This document shows positions 35,670 to 46,865 of a stretch of 64,000 bases of DNA, one piece after another. Source of the DNA: Eustoma russellianum (lineage: Eukaryota; Streptophyta; Magnoliopsida; Gentianales; Gentianaceae); NCBI GenBank assembly GCA_036186865.1, contig AP025042.1, positions 17,879,496 through 17,943,495 on the forward strand, in the 5' to 3' direction. The notes under the pieces are model-generated. The model saw only the letters and a list, made by a program, of their open reading frames with translations. It was not told the DNA's origin and did not search any database. Position 1 is the first letter of the stretch. Each line of letters begins with the position of its first letter. A program made the translations under genes and the position numbers.

Positions 35670-36906
35670 TTAAATTAACATGATTCTTTTTGCATTAGGA
35701 CATTCTTTTCCTATGTGACCACGTCCTTGACATTTATAACATTTAATGTCTCTAAACCTGTTTGAGGAATCCGAAGGATTTCCAGTAGTAGCCTTTTGTT
35801 GGGTGCGTTCATCTCTCCTTTGTGTGGATTGCACACGATTGTCCATTCTTTGTGACGCACCTTGGTCACGTGCTTGGCCTCCTGTAGGCCGTGAACTTCC
35901 TGTTCCTGAAGGCTTGCTGTGAAATCTTGATGAAGATTGATTAGTGCGATAAGTGGAATTGAAATTGGAGGAGTTACGTACCTTTAATTGTGCTTCAATC
36001 TTTTCAGCCATATGGACCATGGTTGTGAGGTCGAGGTAAGGTTGAAGGTCAACCCTTTGCGCAATCTCCCTGTTTAAACCATGTAAGAATTGAGCCTTGG
36101 TGGCTTCTTCAGGTTCCTGCAAGTTAGACCTTTCCAACAAAATTTCTAACTCTTTATAATACTCGTCTACACTTTTGGAACCTTGTCGTAAGTTATGCAA
36201 ACTCGTGAAAATAGAACTCTCATAATTGTTTGGAATAAAACGTTGACGCATTTCAAACTTCATTTCTTCCCAAGTGGCGATTGGGGGTTGTCTCGTCTTA
36301 GTTCTATTTCGACACAAATTCGTCCACCAATTAAGTGCATAACCAGAAAATTCAATGGAAGCATACCACACTTTTTGTAATTCACTATAATTGGTACAAG
36401 AAAAGATCAAATCCACTTTCGTTTCCCATTCTAAATATTCCTCCGCATTACTTTTACCATAAAACGTGGGAATACTTATTTTGGTTTTGAGAAAATCGTC
36501 ATCTTGCGGGAAAAGGGGATTTTGGCGTCTTTGGTAACCACGGGGATGGTGGTCATCAAAGTCATAATCATCATGCTCAAAGGGAATGTAATCATTATTG
36601 TACCTTCTTGGAGCGTACCTTCTTGCTTGTGTAGGAGGAGCAAACCGTCTTGCTTCGGTGTGTGGGGTCGAATGTTATCGTCCTCAACTTCTTCTGGAGG
36701 ATGGCGCCTTGGTTGTGGTGGTGGAACGGTCCTGCTTGTTCCTTGGCCATCACTTGTTTTGTAGCTTCGCTCCACATCTTCAAAGCGATGCTTGATTATC
36801 TCATTGTCATGCATGAGTTTCTTAAGCATCTCCAGCATTTGTTGCTGAGTATTGTCAACAGTTTCGGCTTCTTTAGACTTGCTAGATGCGGAATTGCTGC
36901 TAGCCA
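35670..36906 (-). pseudogene. CRM-like gag, one frameshift
   Basis: ATG at 36906 (MASSNSASSKSKEAETVD). The N-terminal part (MLEMLKKLMHDNEIIKHRFEDVE, coiled-coil-like) shifts frame near 36660. It resumes with RFAPPTQARRYAPRRYNNDY, then the capsid-like KISIPTFYGKSNAEEYLEWE, TRQPPIATWEEMKFEMRQRF and LRQGSKSVDEYYKELEILL, and a zinc knuckle CYKCQGRGHIGKEC (about 35710-35750). TAA 35670-35672 closes it in the same frame as the protease, so gag and pro are separated only by that stop. Confidence 0.87.
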
Positions 36907-38587
36907 TTGTACCTAAGGAATTGAACGAAACAAAGGAAAAAAAAGAAAGAAGCAAACTAACACTAAGACAAACAAACGTGAAGGGATTAGTAAAAAACAA
37001 ATAAGCTATGGACACTCCGATTTCGATTCTTTCCACTCTCTTACCACTTTGGTTCTTGGATAACCTGAAGTTAAGAAGTCTCAAAGTGATCAATAAGGAA
37101 GTGTATTGCCAAGGCTTCTTCAAACCACAATGTTCTCCACTTGTTTCTTCCTTTTTGCTTTCAAGTTGCACCAATTAGTATCAAAGTAGAATCAATTGAA
37201 ATGAATTCAAACTTGAACTTTCTACTAAGATTCAAAGAAAATAAGAAACCAAAGTTGATGTATAAGGCTGAACCAAAGATGAACTAAGGGTTGCCGTGGG
37301 CAATCTTTAGTTAATTTTGATTCTATGCACTTACTATCCACAAAATGGTTCAAGTCATGCAACAATCGAGCAACCAAATGTGTGATTGGTTCAAGAAGAT
37401 CAAGAGTTGGAGAATTGGGTATAGGGGACGGCAATGTGGGTAATATGGTATCCAAGGTTTGCAAGTCGCACCAAAAAATTTTCCACGCAATGCACAAACG
37501 TTTTTCCCTTTTTCTTTTCTCTTTTTCTTTTTGTTTTTCCTTTTCTTCCCTGCTATTTCAATTGAGCAAGGTTCAGATTCTCCTTTTTTTTGTTTTTGGC
37601 TAAGGGCAGAATTGGGATTTCACTTGTTTTGCAGTTAGCACTTGCGTTTTTGGACAGAATAGTGCAATATATTTAAAATGCAATTTGTGTCTTGGACTTG
37701 CAACAAAATTGACCTTGGAAGGTGAGGGAAATTGGGTAAGGCCGAATAGGGGTTAGGGTTAGGGTTTTTGATTTAGGGTGTTTTTTGAACGTTTTGGGAT
37801 TTTGCAGAATGTGGTTGTAGGAACGGAATGAGTGTTGTAGATTGACTATTTAGGTTGTTAATTGATGATTGGTGTGGCCAATTTGGATATTGGTTGGTCT
37901 AGGACAGAATTTGAGCAAAATTCAAATTCTAGGGTTAGGGTTTATTTGAATGAATTGGGATCTTTAGAATCTGATTGTTTTTGGGTAAATTGGTTTGGGG
38001 CTTTTTGTTTGGGGTGTAAATAGAGTTGTTTTGGACCAGGTTGGTGCGTTTTAAGGTTGGGTTGGGGTGGGGTTGGTTGGGCCGTGGGGTGGGGTGGTGG
38101 AATTAGGGTTTTGAAAATGGTTCGGGAAGGCAAACACATGTATGACTACTTGTCTTAAAGCATGAAATCAATCACAATGCGAATCATAAGATGCATAAAA
38201 TCATCACCAACTAAAAGCTTCGGTAGCAACAAGATGATTTGAAACCGAGGTAGCTTTATAGGCTGATGGTTGGACTATTTTAAAGAAAGCTGAATGTAAC
38301 CTAAAATGCAACGAACCCTAATGTGTTCAAGTTTGAATGACAAAAAAAATCAGATTGTGATATGAGAGGAAATAAAGGAAATGACACTTGAATGATGAAA
38401 AGCAAAATGCAGCAACTTGCAAAGATTCAAAGTAAATGACGTTTTTTTTTGAATGAATGAGATGCAAGGCAAATGGCGTGTAGAGGGAGGAGTAGAAGAA
38501 GGACACAACTGAACTTGAAATGACTAGACTCAAACGAAAAGGAAATGATAGATGGTGGAATAGAGTAACCTGTCTCTGATACCAATT
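36907..38587 (-). other. 5' leader and primer-binding site of CRM-like element
   Basis: About 1.68 kb between LTR and gag ATG. The PBS is the antisense of 38570-38585 (TTGGTATCAGAGACAG), two bases from the LTR. The rest is low in coding signal. A plus-strand T-rich stretch at 37500-37600 and G-rich GGTTAGGGTT-type runs at 37750-37950 and 38040-38110 are simple-sequence features. No gene is recognised. Confidence 0.75.
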
Positions 38588-39902
38588 TGATGCGTGCAAC
38601 TCGTGGGCTCCAACAATTCCACCTTCCAAACGTCCTTCACAAAGGGTTAGGCACACAGAAGTAAACTTCCCCTTGCTTCCTTAGTGATCAAACGTGTGGA
38701 CACCGAGCAAGACCAACACTACAAGATGGTCGTTGATCAGGCAAACCAAAATGGCCCTCCTGGACGGCACCTTTTAGCAATGGCAATACCTTCAAAACGC
38801 TCAACTTTGAAGGATCTTAACTTAGGTTTTTAATGCAAAACCAAGAAAACAAAGTATCACACAAAGTGAAGGAAATATCAAGAATTGTTATTCATCAAAA
38901 GGTGAGTTTACAACCAGCCAAAGGGGTCCTATTTATAGGCCTAGAAGACGCCCCCTTTAGCTTGAGATGGCTAGAGATAATTCAAATAAAGCTATCTGAC
39001 AAATGTTTGAATTTGAACTTTGCTTGAAAATTTAAACTAAGATAATTCTAGCTAAAACTTGAAATGCTTGCAAGATGTTATCTTCAATGAATCTAGTCAT
39101 GTTTAGTGATGAAATTGGCGTTGGAGATGTGGTTGAATTTGAATTCAAAGGCTAGTTGAAGATTGGATTCAATTTGACTTCAAACTTGAATTCAATCTTT
39201 GAATTATGATCCCATCCTTTTTGATCTTCAAGTGGCGTGTGGATGGATATCTAGGCGTGTGAGATGTCTTCAAATGGTTGAGATGTTGAATTCAAATGCT
39301 GGTTCGAGATTGAGTTTAACTTGAACTTGAATTTTAAACTTGGATTCAAATTTGAATTGCCATCTCATCTTTGCTTCAAAAATGGCGTGTGATCCTTATC
39401 CTTCAAAATGGCCGCCCCTTGTGATGTGTTGTAGATGATGTTTGATTTCAATTTGAACAAGAGATTCTATCTTGGACACCTTTGAATTTGTCTTAGCGTA
39501 GACAAACATTCTCTTGTAACATTCTCTTGAAACATTCTCTTCAACATTCTCTTCAAACATTCTCTTGAAACATTCTCTTGAAACATTATTTTGAAACATT
39601 CTCTTCAAACATTCTCTTCAAACATTCTCTTGAACCTAATTTACCTACAAAGCAAATACATAAAACTAAGATCATACGACACAAAATAAATTCAAAAACA
39701 AGGAATGTAGACGTGCATGCTGAGACATGCTCAAGTTGAAGGTTCAATGAAATGAATCCAGGGAGTCTTAGGTTCATCTTGAACATGTTTGTACAAGAAG
39801 GTGGCAACTTGATGACAAAGTTCCTTTGCCCTCCTTCTTGTCATAGGACCTTTGACCTCTTGATGGGGCCCTTGATCCTCATCGGACCCTTGATCCTCAT
39901 CG
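38588..39902 (-). repeat. 5' LTR of CRM-like element
   Basis: 1315 bp. Plus strand TGATGCGTGCAAC to CCTCATCG; the last base is G where the partner has A (CATCA), a point change at the terminus. It carries an expanded 12-mer array at 39503-39633. Confidence 0.87.
38928..38939 (-). promoter_or_regulatory. TATA box in CRM-like 5' LTR
   Basis: Antisense CCTATAAATAGG. The same sequence is at 31311-31322 in the other LTR. The position fits a Pol II promoter reading leftward into the leader and gag. Confidence 0.6.
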
Positions 39903-41661
39903 ACTAAAAACAAAAATACTTTACCGCAAGGGTTACTGGCATTTAGCACAAACTCCACCCTTTTACAATCAAAACAATCAAACAAACCAATCACGAACAC
40001 CACCACCGGTGGAATAAAGGTTTGATCACACCTTGATCAATCTTTTACAGGAAATAAATGTGTATAGGTGATATAATCAAATCCCATATAATATATGAAA
40101 ATATGAATGATAGGATTGAGGCTAAGAAGAAGAGAAAGAAAGGAAGAAGAAGGGAGTAGTCTTCCTTTTTTTCACTTGTAAGAATATCAATTGTTGCATA
40201 GCCTTGTCTTGCACCATCTTCTTCTTTTTATAGCGACATGGCCGCCGCCCTAGGGTTTCTCTTCCTCATTGAGAATTGTATTTAGTGCCCTTGGAAAATT
40301 TCCTTAGGTAAAAGATGGGCAGTCTTGCTTACTTGGTGCAATATGATTGGAGGGATGACTTGTCCATGCCTAGTTGTCACTTGTTGCTTGGCCAACATTA
40401 GTCCACCTTTGCACCCTTTAAATGAGCTGTAAATTCTATAAAAAAATCTGAAAACATGTGCTCAAATTCAACTTAAATAATTACCAAATCATCACAATTC
40501 AATCTCTTGAATTTTGGAAGACAAATTGAAGACAAATCATAGCAAAAAATCAGCGACTTTCACACGTGCTGAAATTTTCAGCATGTGTTTTTCTTTTGAA
40601 TTCTTTCCTTATGTCGTGCCCTCTTCAATGTCACCAATCTTGTGTGGCATGTCCTCTACCAATTGAAGTGCTAAATAAGCTCCACCTTGGCTCCAACATG
40701 GATGCAATAGGTGTGTGAAAATTCCTGCACATTTGCTATAATTTTCTTTTGGCAAGCTTTGTCAAATAATGCACAATATTTACACATATATGGTAAATAA
40801 TAATCAACCCTATTTTGAATTTTCTAGAACACTTTAACATGTCTTGAATGTGCAAAAAGTATCTCGATACATGTTACATCTATGCCAAAGACATTCCATG
40901 TGTGTAAGTTCGTAGAAAACCGAATTTTCGACTTTCGTAGATTACGCGATTTTTCTCTGATTAATTTCAAACTTCTTACACATGTAATATATATTATGTC
41001 ACACATAATATACATAAAATGAGGTGTATATTCAACACCAATTCTGAGTAGAAAAATTCCCCATGCGACAAAATGGGTTTAAGTTTGAATTCTCCATAAT
41101 TCTAGGCTAAATTATAGGTGATTTTTGCGTGTCAACATGGTATGACTTTGTGGCTGATTGTAACATATGGATAACTACATTTGTAAGTAATTTTGTCTAT
41201 ATAGGCTGGCCATATTTGTATGTCAAGTACGTGACATGTCGGTAAAGTTTCGATTGTCACCCGATACGACAATTTTCAGTTTATGACCTTATAACATGGC
41301 ATTATAATTTTTCCGTCACCATGACTTATAACATATGATATAATACCTGAATATACTCATAAATATGAGGTGTATATAGTGGTGTGACGTCGACGTACGT
41401 TTATAATATATGTAACGTGTCGGTGGTACGTCGGAATATAAGTGTATAGTGCCTTTTAAAAAAATATGGATACATATATTATATATGAAAATGGCGTGTG
41501 AATGAATGGAATGAGGAGACTTTCTATTTCAAATTTTTTGCCATATAGCTCTCTCCAAATATGTCTTCACTTAATCAACTAGTTAGTTCATTAACTTAAG
41601 CACTTCATTTAATGAACTAGTTTAGTTCATTAATCATGGCACCTGAAAATAGTGTAAAGAC
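39903..41661 (-). mobile_element. Element D, 3' LTR segment 2
   Basis: Resumes element D's LTR after the CRM-like element. Text around 39930-40060 (TTACCGCAAGGGTT, CCAATCACGAACACCACC) matches 15080-15190 of element A. It includes a hairpin at about 40563-40587, an antisense TATA-like CTATAAAAA at 40225-40233 and the CpG-containing block at 41227-41268. It stops at AAGAC 41657-41661, the left target duplication of element C. Confidence 0.87.
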
Positions 41662-42190
41662 TGTAGAAATATGAGGGTTTGAGTGATTTTAAAATAAGAA
41701 ATTTGAATATATATATATATATATAAACGTTGAGTATATATATATATATATACACAAGTGTACATGTATGCATGATAACTTGCCTTATTTACCTCATATA
41801 TTATGTTGCCGTACTAACGAGCCATGAAGCTTTAAAGCTTACATCATATGGCGAACATGTGTTGAGTTTATACTATTTTCAGGTGCCACAATTAATGAAC
41901 TAAAATAGTTCATTAAGTGAAGTACTTAGTTTAATAAACTAAGTAGTTCATTAAAGGAAGATGCATTTGGAAAAGGCTTAAAGGCAACATGGCTATGGAA
42001 GGAAAGTCTTCTCCTCCTCCCCACATCATTTCACACGCCATATATACATAATATATATATATTTTCAGATTTTTTTTAAAAAGGCACATACACATTTATT
42101 CCAACGTACTATCGACACGTTATATATCTTACGAACGTACGTTTACGTCACACCACTATACTTAACTCATATTTATGAGTATATTCAGAT

Positions 42191-42308
42191 CTTATATCAT
42201 ATGATATAAGATATGGTGATGAAAAATTAAATACGACACGATAAAAGGTTCTAAACCGAAATTTGTCGTATCGGGCGATACCGAAACTTCGCCAACGTGT
42301 CACGTACT
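42191..42308 (+). promoter_or_regulatory. Conserved palindrome and CpG-containing block in LTR
   Basis: A perfect 20-nt palindrome (half-site CTTATATCAT, 42191-42210) is followed by a CpG-rich run with TCGTATCGGGCGATACC and GCCAACGTGTCACGTAC up to 42308. The same block, in the opposite orientation, is present in element A (11402-11450 and 16370-16413 with palindrome 16466-16485) and D (41227-41268). It survives while surrounding AT-rich LTR sequence has diverged, which suggests function, perhaps as a U3 regulatory region. Confidence 0.5.
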
Positions 42309-42957
42309 TGCCATAAATAAATGGCCAGCCCATATACATCAAAATTTATCAAAAATTTCGTGCTATACACTGTACATTGAGACAAAAATACTTTCCATGT
42401 TGGCACACACAAATCATCCCACATTTAGGCCAAAATGTGAAGATTCCAATTTTATTTTTGTCACATGTTTATGGTACCACTTTAAATAAGCCAAGTGCTG
42501 AAAATTAAAGTATATATTATATATATTATGTATAACATAATATATATAGCATGTGCAAAAGTTGGAATTTAAATTAGAGAAAAATCGGGTAATCGATAAA
42601 TATCGAAAATTCGGTTTTCTACGCACTTGACATGGAACGTTTTTCTTGAACATGATGTGGCACGTATCTAGACACTTTTTACATATAATATAAATCTTAA
42701 AGTGTTCTAGAAAATTAAATTAAGGGCTGATTGGAATATTACATGTGTATATTATTAAATGTGCATTATTTTTCAAAGTTAGCAAAAATAAATTTCAGCA
42801 CATGCACATACACATTAAACGTCACCTACAGCTGATGTGGAGCACATATGGAGCCTTGTTGGCATGTTGATTGGTCAAGAATCAATCATACAATGTTGAT
42901 GAATCAAAGAGAGAAGCTACAAAAGGTAAGTTTTCAACATATACCTCTCTTATGTCA

Positions 42958-43478
42958 CATGCTGAAAATTTCAGCATGTCACACTAGTTGTGGACGTTTT
43001 CTTCAACCTTAAGGAATATATTTTGTTAATTTTGCATTAAGGAATAAATCAAATGAGTTATGGAAATGTTTTGAACACTTTATGGAATAAAGGAAGTGAT
43101 ATCTTTGAATATCACACATGCTGAAAAATTCAGCATGTGTGTAGTGTATATGGCCGAAATATAGGCCACATGGTTGTCAAATTTTATTCTATACATGATG
43201 AGAATATTGTATACTTAATGTTGATTGAATTCTTAAATTAAAACAATGCAAAATAGGCAACATTTTGAAGAAAAGGTGGATGTTACACATGCTGAAATTT
43301 CAGCATGTGCAAGACATGTTTATGGCCGAATGAAGTCTCCCTTTGGTGTCCAAGTTCATTCTCAATCTTGTAGCAAGACTTGCCTTAAATAATGGATGTA
43401 TTTTTATGGAAGAAATTCAAAGAAAAATGGAAGAAATTCAGATTTATTTCATGTGGTTAATGCTGAAAATTTCAGCAT
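42958..43478. repeat. Four regularly spaced hairpin palindromes in LTR of element C
   Basis: Near-identical inverted repeats with half-site CATGCTGAAA lie at 42958-42978, 43113-43141, 43286-43309 (24 bp, perfect) and 43460-43478, spaced 155, 173 and 174 bp apart. Two or three are followed by TGGCCGAA. The LTR copy at 50287-53511 has the same set 8623-8625 bp downstream. Inverted repeats in LTRs are a described Sirevirus feature. Confidence 0.85.
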
Positions 43479-44887
43479 TGAAATCCTTGTGCTGGCCGAA
43501 TTTTGGTGAGTTGGAAAGAGAGATTTTTGTGTCTCAAACTTTATGACATATTGTGACTATTTTGGCATGATTTGATAATTGATTATTTGGCATATATTTA
43601 GTGTTTTTTTCAGAATATCCATGTCATCAAATGATGACAACATTGAGCCAATCAAAAGATGCCAAGTAAGCAATGACTAAATGATGGTCCAATGGAGTGA
43701 TGCCAAGTAAGCAAAATGTTGTCACTATGATGTCTCACACTCTCTCAAGCAATTAAAAGGAAAGTTTCAAGAGGGGGAAGATGCTATAGTGGACGGCTGG
43801 ACCTATAAGGGAAGGTGAAGAAGAACAAACAAAAGTAAGACAAAGATTGGCAATCAAAAGTGATCAAAGTGCAAAAGCTTTCTTCTCCTACACTTTCTTT
43901 CTTTCTTCTCCTTGTAAAAAGCCTATTGTATTTCATATCTTTCATCTTTGAATAGGCTTCATAGAAACCACCGTTCATACATCTTTGTACAAGATTGATC
44001 AAGGTGTGATGAATCTTCATTCTTACGAGGTGGTGGTGTTCGTGCTAATTGTACTAGCAATACAAGGTTTGTAAAGGGTTGGAGTTAAGGTGTAACTCTA
44101 TCAACCCTGTGGTAAGGTGTGGTGTGTGTGTGACTAGTGTGAACCAAGGAAGGTGTTCCTTGAAGACTGGAGTAGGTTGTTTATAACCGAACCAGTATAA
44201 AAATCTCGGTGCACTTTACTTTCTGCATTTACGTTTCAGTTTCTGCGCAGTTTACTTATATTATTCACGTTGGTAAAAATAGTAAACGTTTTCTAAAAAT
44301 TATAAAAATTTCCAGAAACATACCTAAACGTTCAAAGGTTAATTTGGCACAAGTTTCAACCCTTTTGGACAAGTATAAGTCATCCAAACATCAAAAGTAC
44401 TGAGACTAGTGCAGTCTGATTTTCAGACTTGCAAAGGTTGAGACTTTGGGTGTATTTGACCTACTTCCCAAAAGAAATTTCAAAAACTGTTTCAACCCAT
44501 TTAAATATAGTGTGTGAAGAGTTATTGGTCAAATTTTCAGATCATTTGGACATTCACACAAATAGGAATTAATTTTTCAAAACCATCTATCGTTTCTGGC
44601 AGAATTGCACAATCTGAGTGCCAACGGTTTTTGAAGGGGTTAAAGGTTGAATTTTGATTTGAAATTTTTAGGGGACCTTCACAACATCTGAGGCTAAGTT
44701 CTCTCAAAATTTCATAATTTTTGGAGACCTCTAACCTAGTTTTTAAATCGTTTTAAAACTGCTACTGAAAACAGAATCTGTTTTCAGAACTTGAATTGGT
44801 TAGGGTTAAAGAAATTTTAAAAACCATATTTTCCGCACCACCTATTCAACCCCCCCCCTTCTAATGGTGCCTTGCAGATCCTACAAG

Positions 44888-44899
44888 TGGTATCAGAGA
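44888..44899 (+). other. Primer-binding site of element C
   Basis: TGGTATCAGAGA lies two bases after the LTR end. It is complementary to the initiator Met-tRNA 3' end. Confidence 0.85.
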
Positions 44900-44938
44900 C
44901 AGGTTTACTCGCTACAAGGAATCCAACGATTCAGTGAG

Positions 44939-46861
44939 ATGGCATCCACAAATCTCAAAACCGAACAAGAAGGTATGTCAAGCCAAAGGCCTCCACTCTT
45001 TGACGGTGAGTCTTTTATTCAATGGAAACTTAGGATGAAATTATTTCTTATGGCTATAGACATAGACCTTTGGTCAATAATTGAAGATGGTCCATATGTC
45101 CCGTCTAAATTGTCCACTGTAGATGGAGTCACACTAGAAGTGATTAAAACGAGACAAGACTATACAAGTGAAGACAAAAAGAAACTGAGTATGAATGCTA
45201 AGGCCATGCAGTTACTCTTAAATGGTTTAAGTAAGAGTGAATCTAGTTATGTGTCCAATTGTTCGAGTGCACAAGAAATGTGGAGAATCTTAGAAATGAA
45301 ACACGAAGGCACGAGTCAAGTAAAAGAGTCTAAAATTAATATGTTTATGTCTACTCTTGAGTCTTTCAAGTTGTTGCCAAATGAGCCAATTGTTGATATG
45401 GATCTTCGTTTGACTAACATCTATAACTCTCTTGAGTCTCTTGGTAAGGCTTTTACAACGCAGGAAAAAGTACAGAAAGTCCTACGGAGCCTCCCTTCAG
45501 AATGGGATCCTAAAGTGACTGCCATAGAAGAAAGCAAGGAGACTAAGTCAATAAAAATGGAAGAACTCATTGGTTCACTAAAAGTGTATGAAAACAAACT
45601 CATTATTCGGAAATCGGAATCAACCAAACAAGGTAAGATAATTGCTTTCAAATCAAATGAATACGTCTCCCCTCCCTCCGATCACGTAGAAGATAGTGAT
45701 TCCGAATCGGATAATGATGACTTAATTCTATTGGCTAAAGGACTAAGAAGATTCATGAGAAAATCATTTAGAAATAAAAACAAGGGCACTACATCTAAAA
45801 GAAATAAAAACAAGTCAAATGATAAGGACATTAAATGTTATGAATGCGGCAAACTCGGACACTTATCATATGACTGCCCAACCAAAGAAAAGCAAACTAA
45901 TAAGTACCCTGACAAGGAGCGGAACAAAAGTAGACCCGTCTCAGATCCTAAACAAAGGAAACGTGCACTAAAGGCCTCCACATGGAGTGACTCATCAGAC
46001 TCTGAATCTGAGACCGAAGAGGAGACCGCTCAAGTTTGCTTCGCTTCAAAGGCGTCTAATGAGGTATCATCTGACTCTGACTCTGACTCTGACTCTGAAC
46101 CTTCTTACGATGATCTATTTAGTCAATATCTTGAGTTACATAAATTTACTAAGACTCTCGCAAAAGAAAAGAAACGTTTAATTGAAGACAAGAAACTGTT
46201 AGAATCTTCTAACGAGAATCTTGTCGCTCAATTAAGCGATTCAAAGAAAGAGTCTTCATGTGTCATCACTGCATTAAAAACCGAGATCTCATCATTAACT
46301 TCTCAAAATAGTGAAATGAAATCCGAGATTTCAAATTTGAAATCAAGGAATACAGATTTAGAGAAAATAATGAAACAATTCGATACAGGGTCAAACATGC
46401 TGCATCGCATCATATTATCACAAAAGCATGACAGTGACAAAACTGGATTGGGGTACGTTGATACTAACGAAGTATCAACCAAACCAACCAAGTTTGTTGT
46501 GTCTAAAAAGGTAGACACCCCTAAGCATCAAGTGGCGTCTAAGATGACGCAAAAAGCGCCCCCTTCCACACGCCCGACTCCCTCATATCATGTGAAATAT
46601 AATGTTGTACCATATAGATATGAGAAGAAGAGATCAATGCATACACGGAATACATATCATCCATGCACTACGCACACGCACACAAGGACATATCACAAAC
46701 GTCCTTCATATAATGAGTATAGAGGAGTACTTGGGCAAAGACCCAAAGTACATGCACCACATGTATACTATATTGCACCTTCATCTACATTCTTGCCATT
46801 TGATAGACCGAGAAGGATCACCCAAGTATGGGTACCGAAAGGTACCTTTACCAAAAGGTGA
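44939..46861 (+). CDS. Sirevirus-like Gag of element C
   Basis: Structural protein that packages element RNA. Start chosen at ATG 44939 (MASTNLKTEQEGMS), because upstream codons lie in the PBS and LTR. 640 residues: capsid-like RPPLFDGESFIQWKLRMKLF, KLSMNAKAMQLLLNGLSKSE, MKHEGTSQVKESKINMF, WDPKVTAIEES and MEELIGSLKVYE; zinc knuckle CYECGKLGHLSYDC (about 300-314); acidic Ser/Asp run (about 375-390); coiled coil (about 410-480); and terminal TQVWVPKGTFTKR. Stop TGA 46859-46861. Beyond the stop the frame stays open to about 46967, reading GPKIKRVPKSPFYIAG, so the stop may be read through or recently acquired. The 87-residue ORF at 46602 is a shadow. Confidence 0.92.
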   Translation: MASTNLKTEQEGMSSQRPPLFDGESFIQWKLRMKLFLMAIDIDLWSIIEDGPYVPSKLSTVDGVTLEVIKTRQDYTSEDKKKLSMNAKAMQLLLNGLSKSESSYVSNCSSAQEMWRILEMKHEGTSQVKESKINMFMSTLESFKLLPNEPIVDMDLRLTNIYNSLESLGKAFTTQEKVQKVLRSLPSEWDPKVTAIEESKETKSIKMEELIGSLKVYENKLIIRKSESTKQGKIIAFKSNEYVSPPSDHVEDSDSESDNDDLILLAKGLRRFMRKSFRNKNKGTTSKRNKNKSNDKDIKCYECGKLGHLSYDCPTKEKQTNKYPDKERNKSRPVSDPKQRKRALKASTWSDSSDSESETEEETAQVCFASKASNEVSSDSDSDSDSEPSYDDLFSQYLELHKFTKTLAKEKKRLIEDKKLLESSNENLVAQLSDSKKESSCVITALKTEISSLTSQNSEMKSEISNLKSRNTDLEKIMKQFDTGSNMLHRIILSQKHDSDKTGLGYVDTNEVSTKPTKFVVSKKVDTPKHQVASKMTQKAPPSTRPTPSYHVKYNVVPYRYEKKRSMHTRNTYHPCTTHTHTRTYHKRPSYNEYRGVLGQRPKVHAPHVYYIAPSSTFLPFDRPRRITQVWVPKGTFTKR

Positions 46862-46865
46862 TTAA

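Larger units (their letters stand above)
30971..39902 (-). mobile_element. CRM-like Ty3/gypsy retrotransposon (antisense)
   Basis: An 8932-bp antisense element with LTRs at 30971-32267 and 38588-39902 and perfect ACTAA target duplications. In coding sense the LTR begins TGATGAGGATC and ends ACGCATCA. Gag, protease, RT, RNase H and integrase lie in order, with a long 5' leader. Pol resembles the centromeric CRM chromovirus clade, judged from remembered family motifs, and its C-terminal reading continues into the LTR as in CRM. By eye the LTRs differ at about 14-15 positions plus indels (about 1.1%), so it is moderately young. Several frame lesions suggest it is not autonomous now. Confidence 0.85.
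41662..44885 (+). repeat. 5' LTR of element C
   Basis: 3224 bp, TGTAGAAATATGAG to GATCCTACA. AT microsatellites sit near its start (41708-41725 and 41736-41752). Paired TAGTTCATTAA-type inverted repeats lie at about 41895-41955, with a palindrome and CpG-bearing block at 42191-42308, four hairpins at 42958-43478 and a TATA-like CCTATAAGGG at 43802-43811. Small LTR ORFs (42148-42342, 42414-42653, 43343-43546, 43784-44020 and 44209-44403) recur in the other LTR only because the LTRs are identical. Confidence 0.92.

Noticed and set aside
37740..38110. GGTTAGGGTT-like runs considered as interstitial telomere repeat
   Set aside because: Plant telomere repeat is TTTAGGG. Here the G-rich text is irregular, with no tandem TTTAGGG units.
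42148..44403. Small ORFs repeated at 8625-bp distance (42148, 42414, 43343, 43784, 44209 and their partners at 50773-53028)
   Set aside because: They recur only because both lie in the two nearly identical LTRs of element C. They show no domains and no coding bias.
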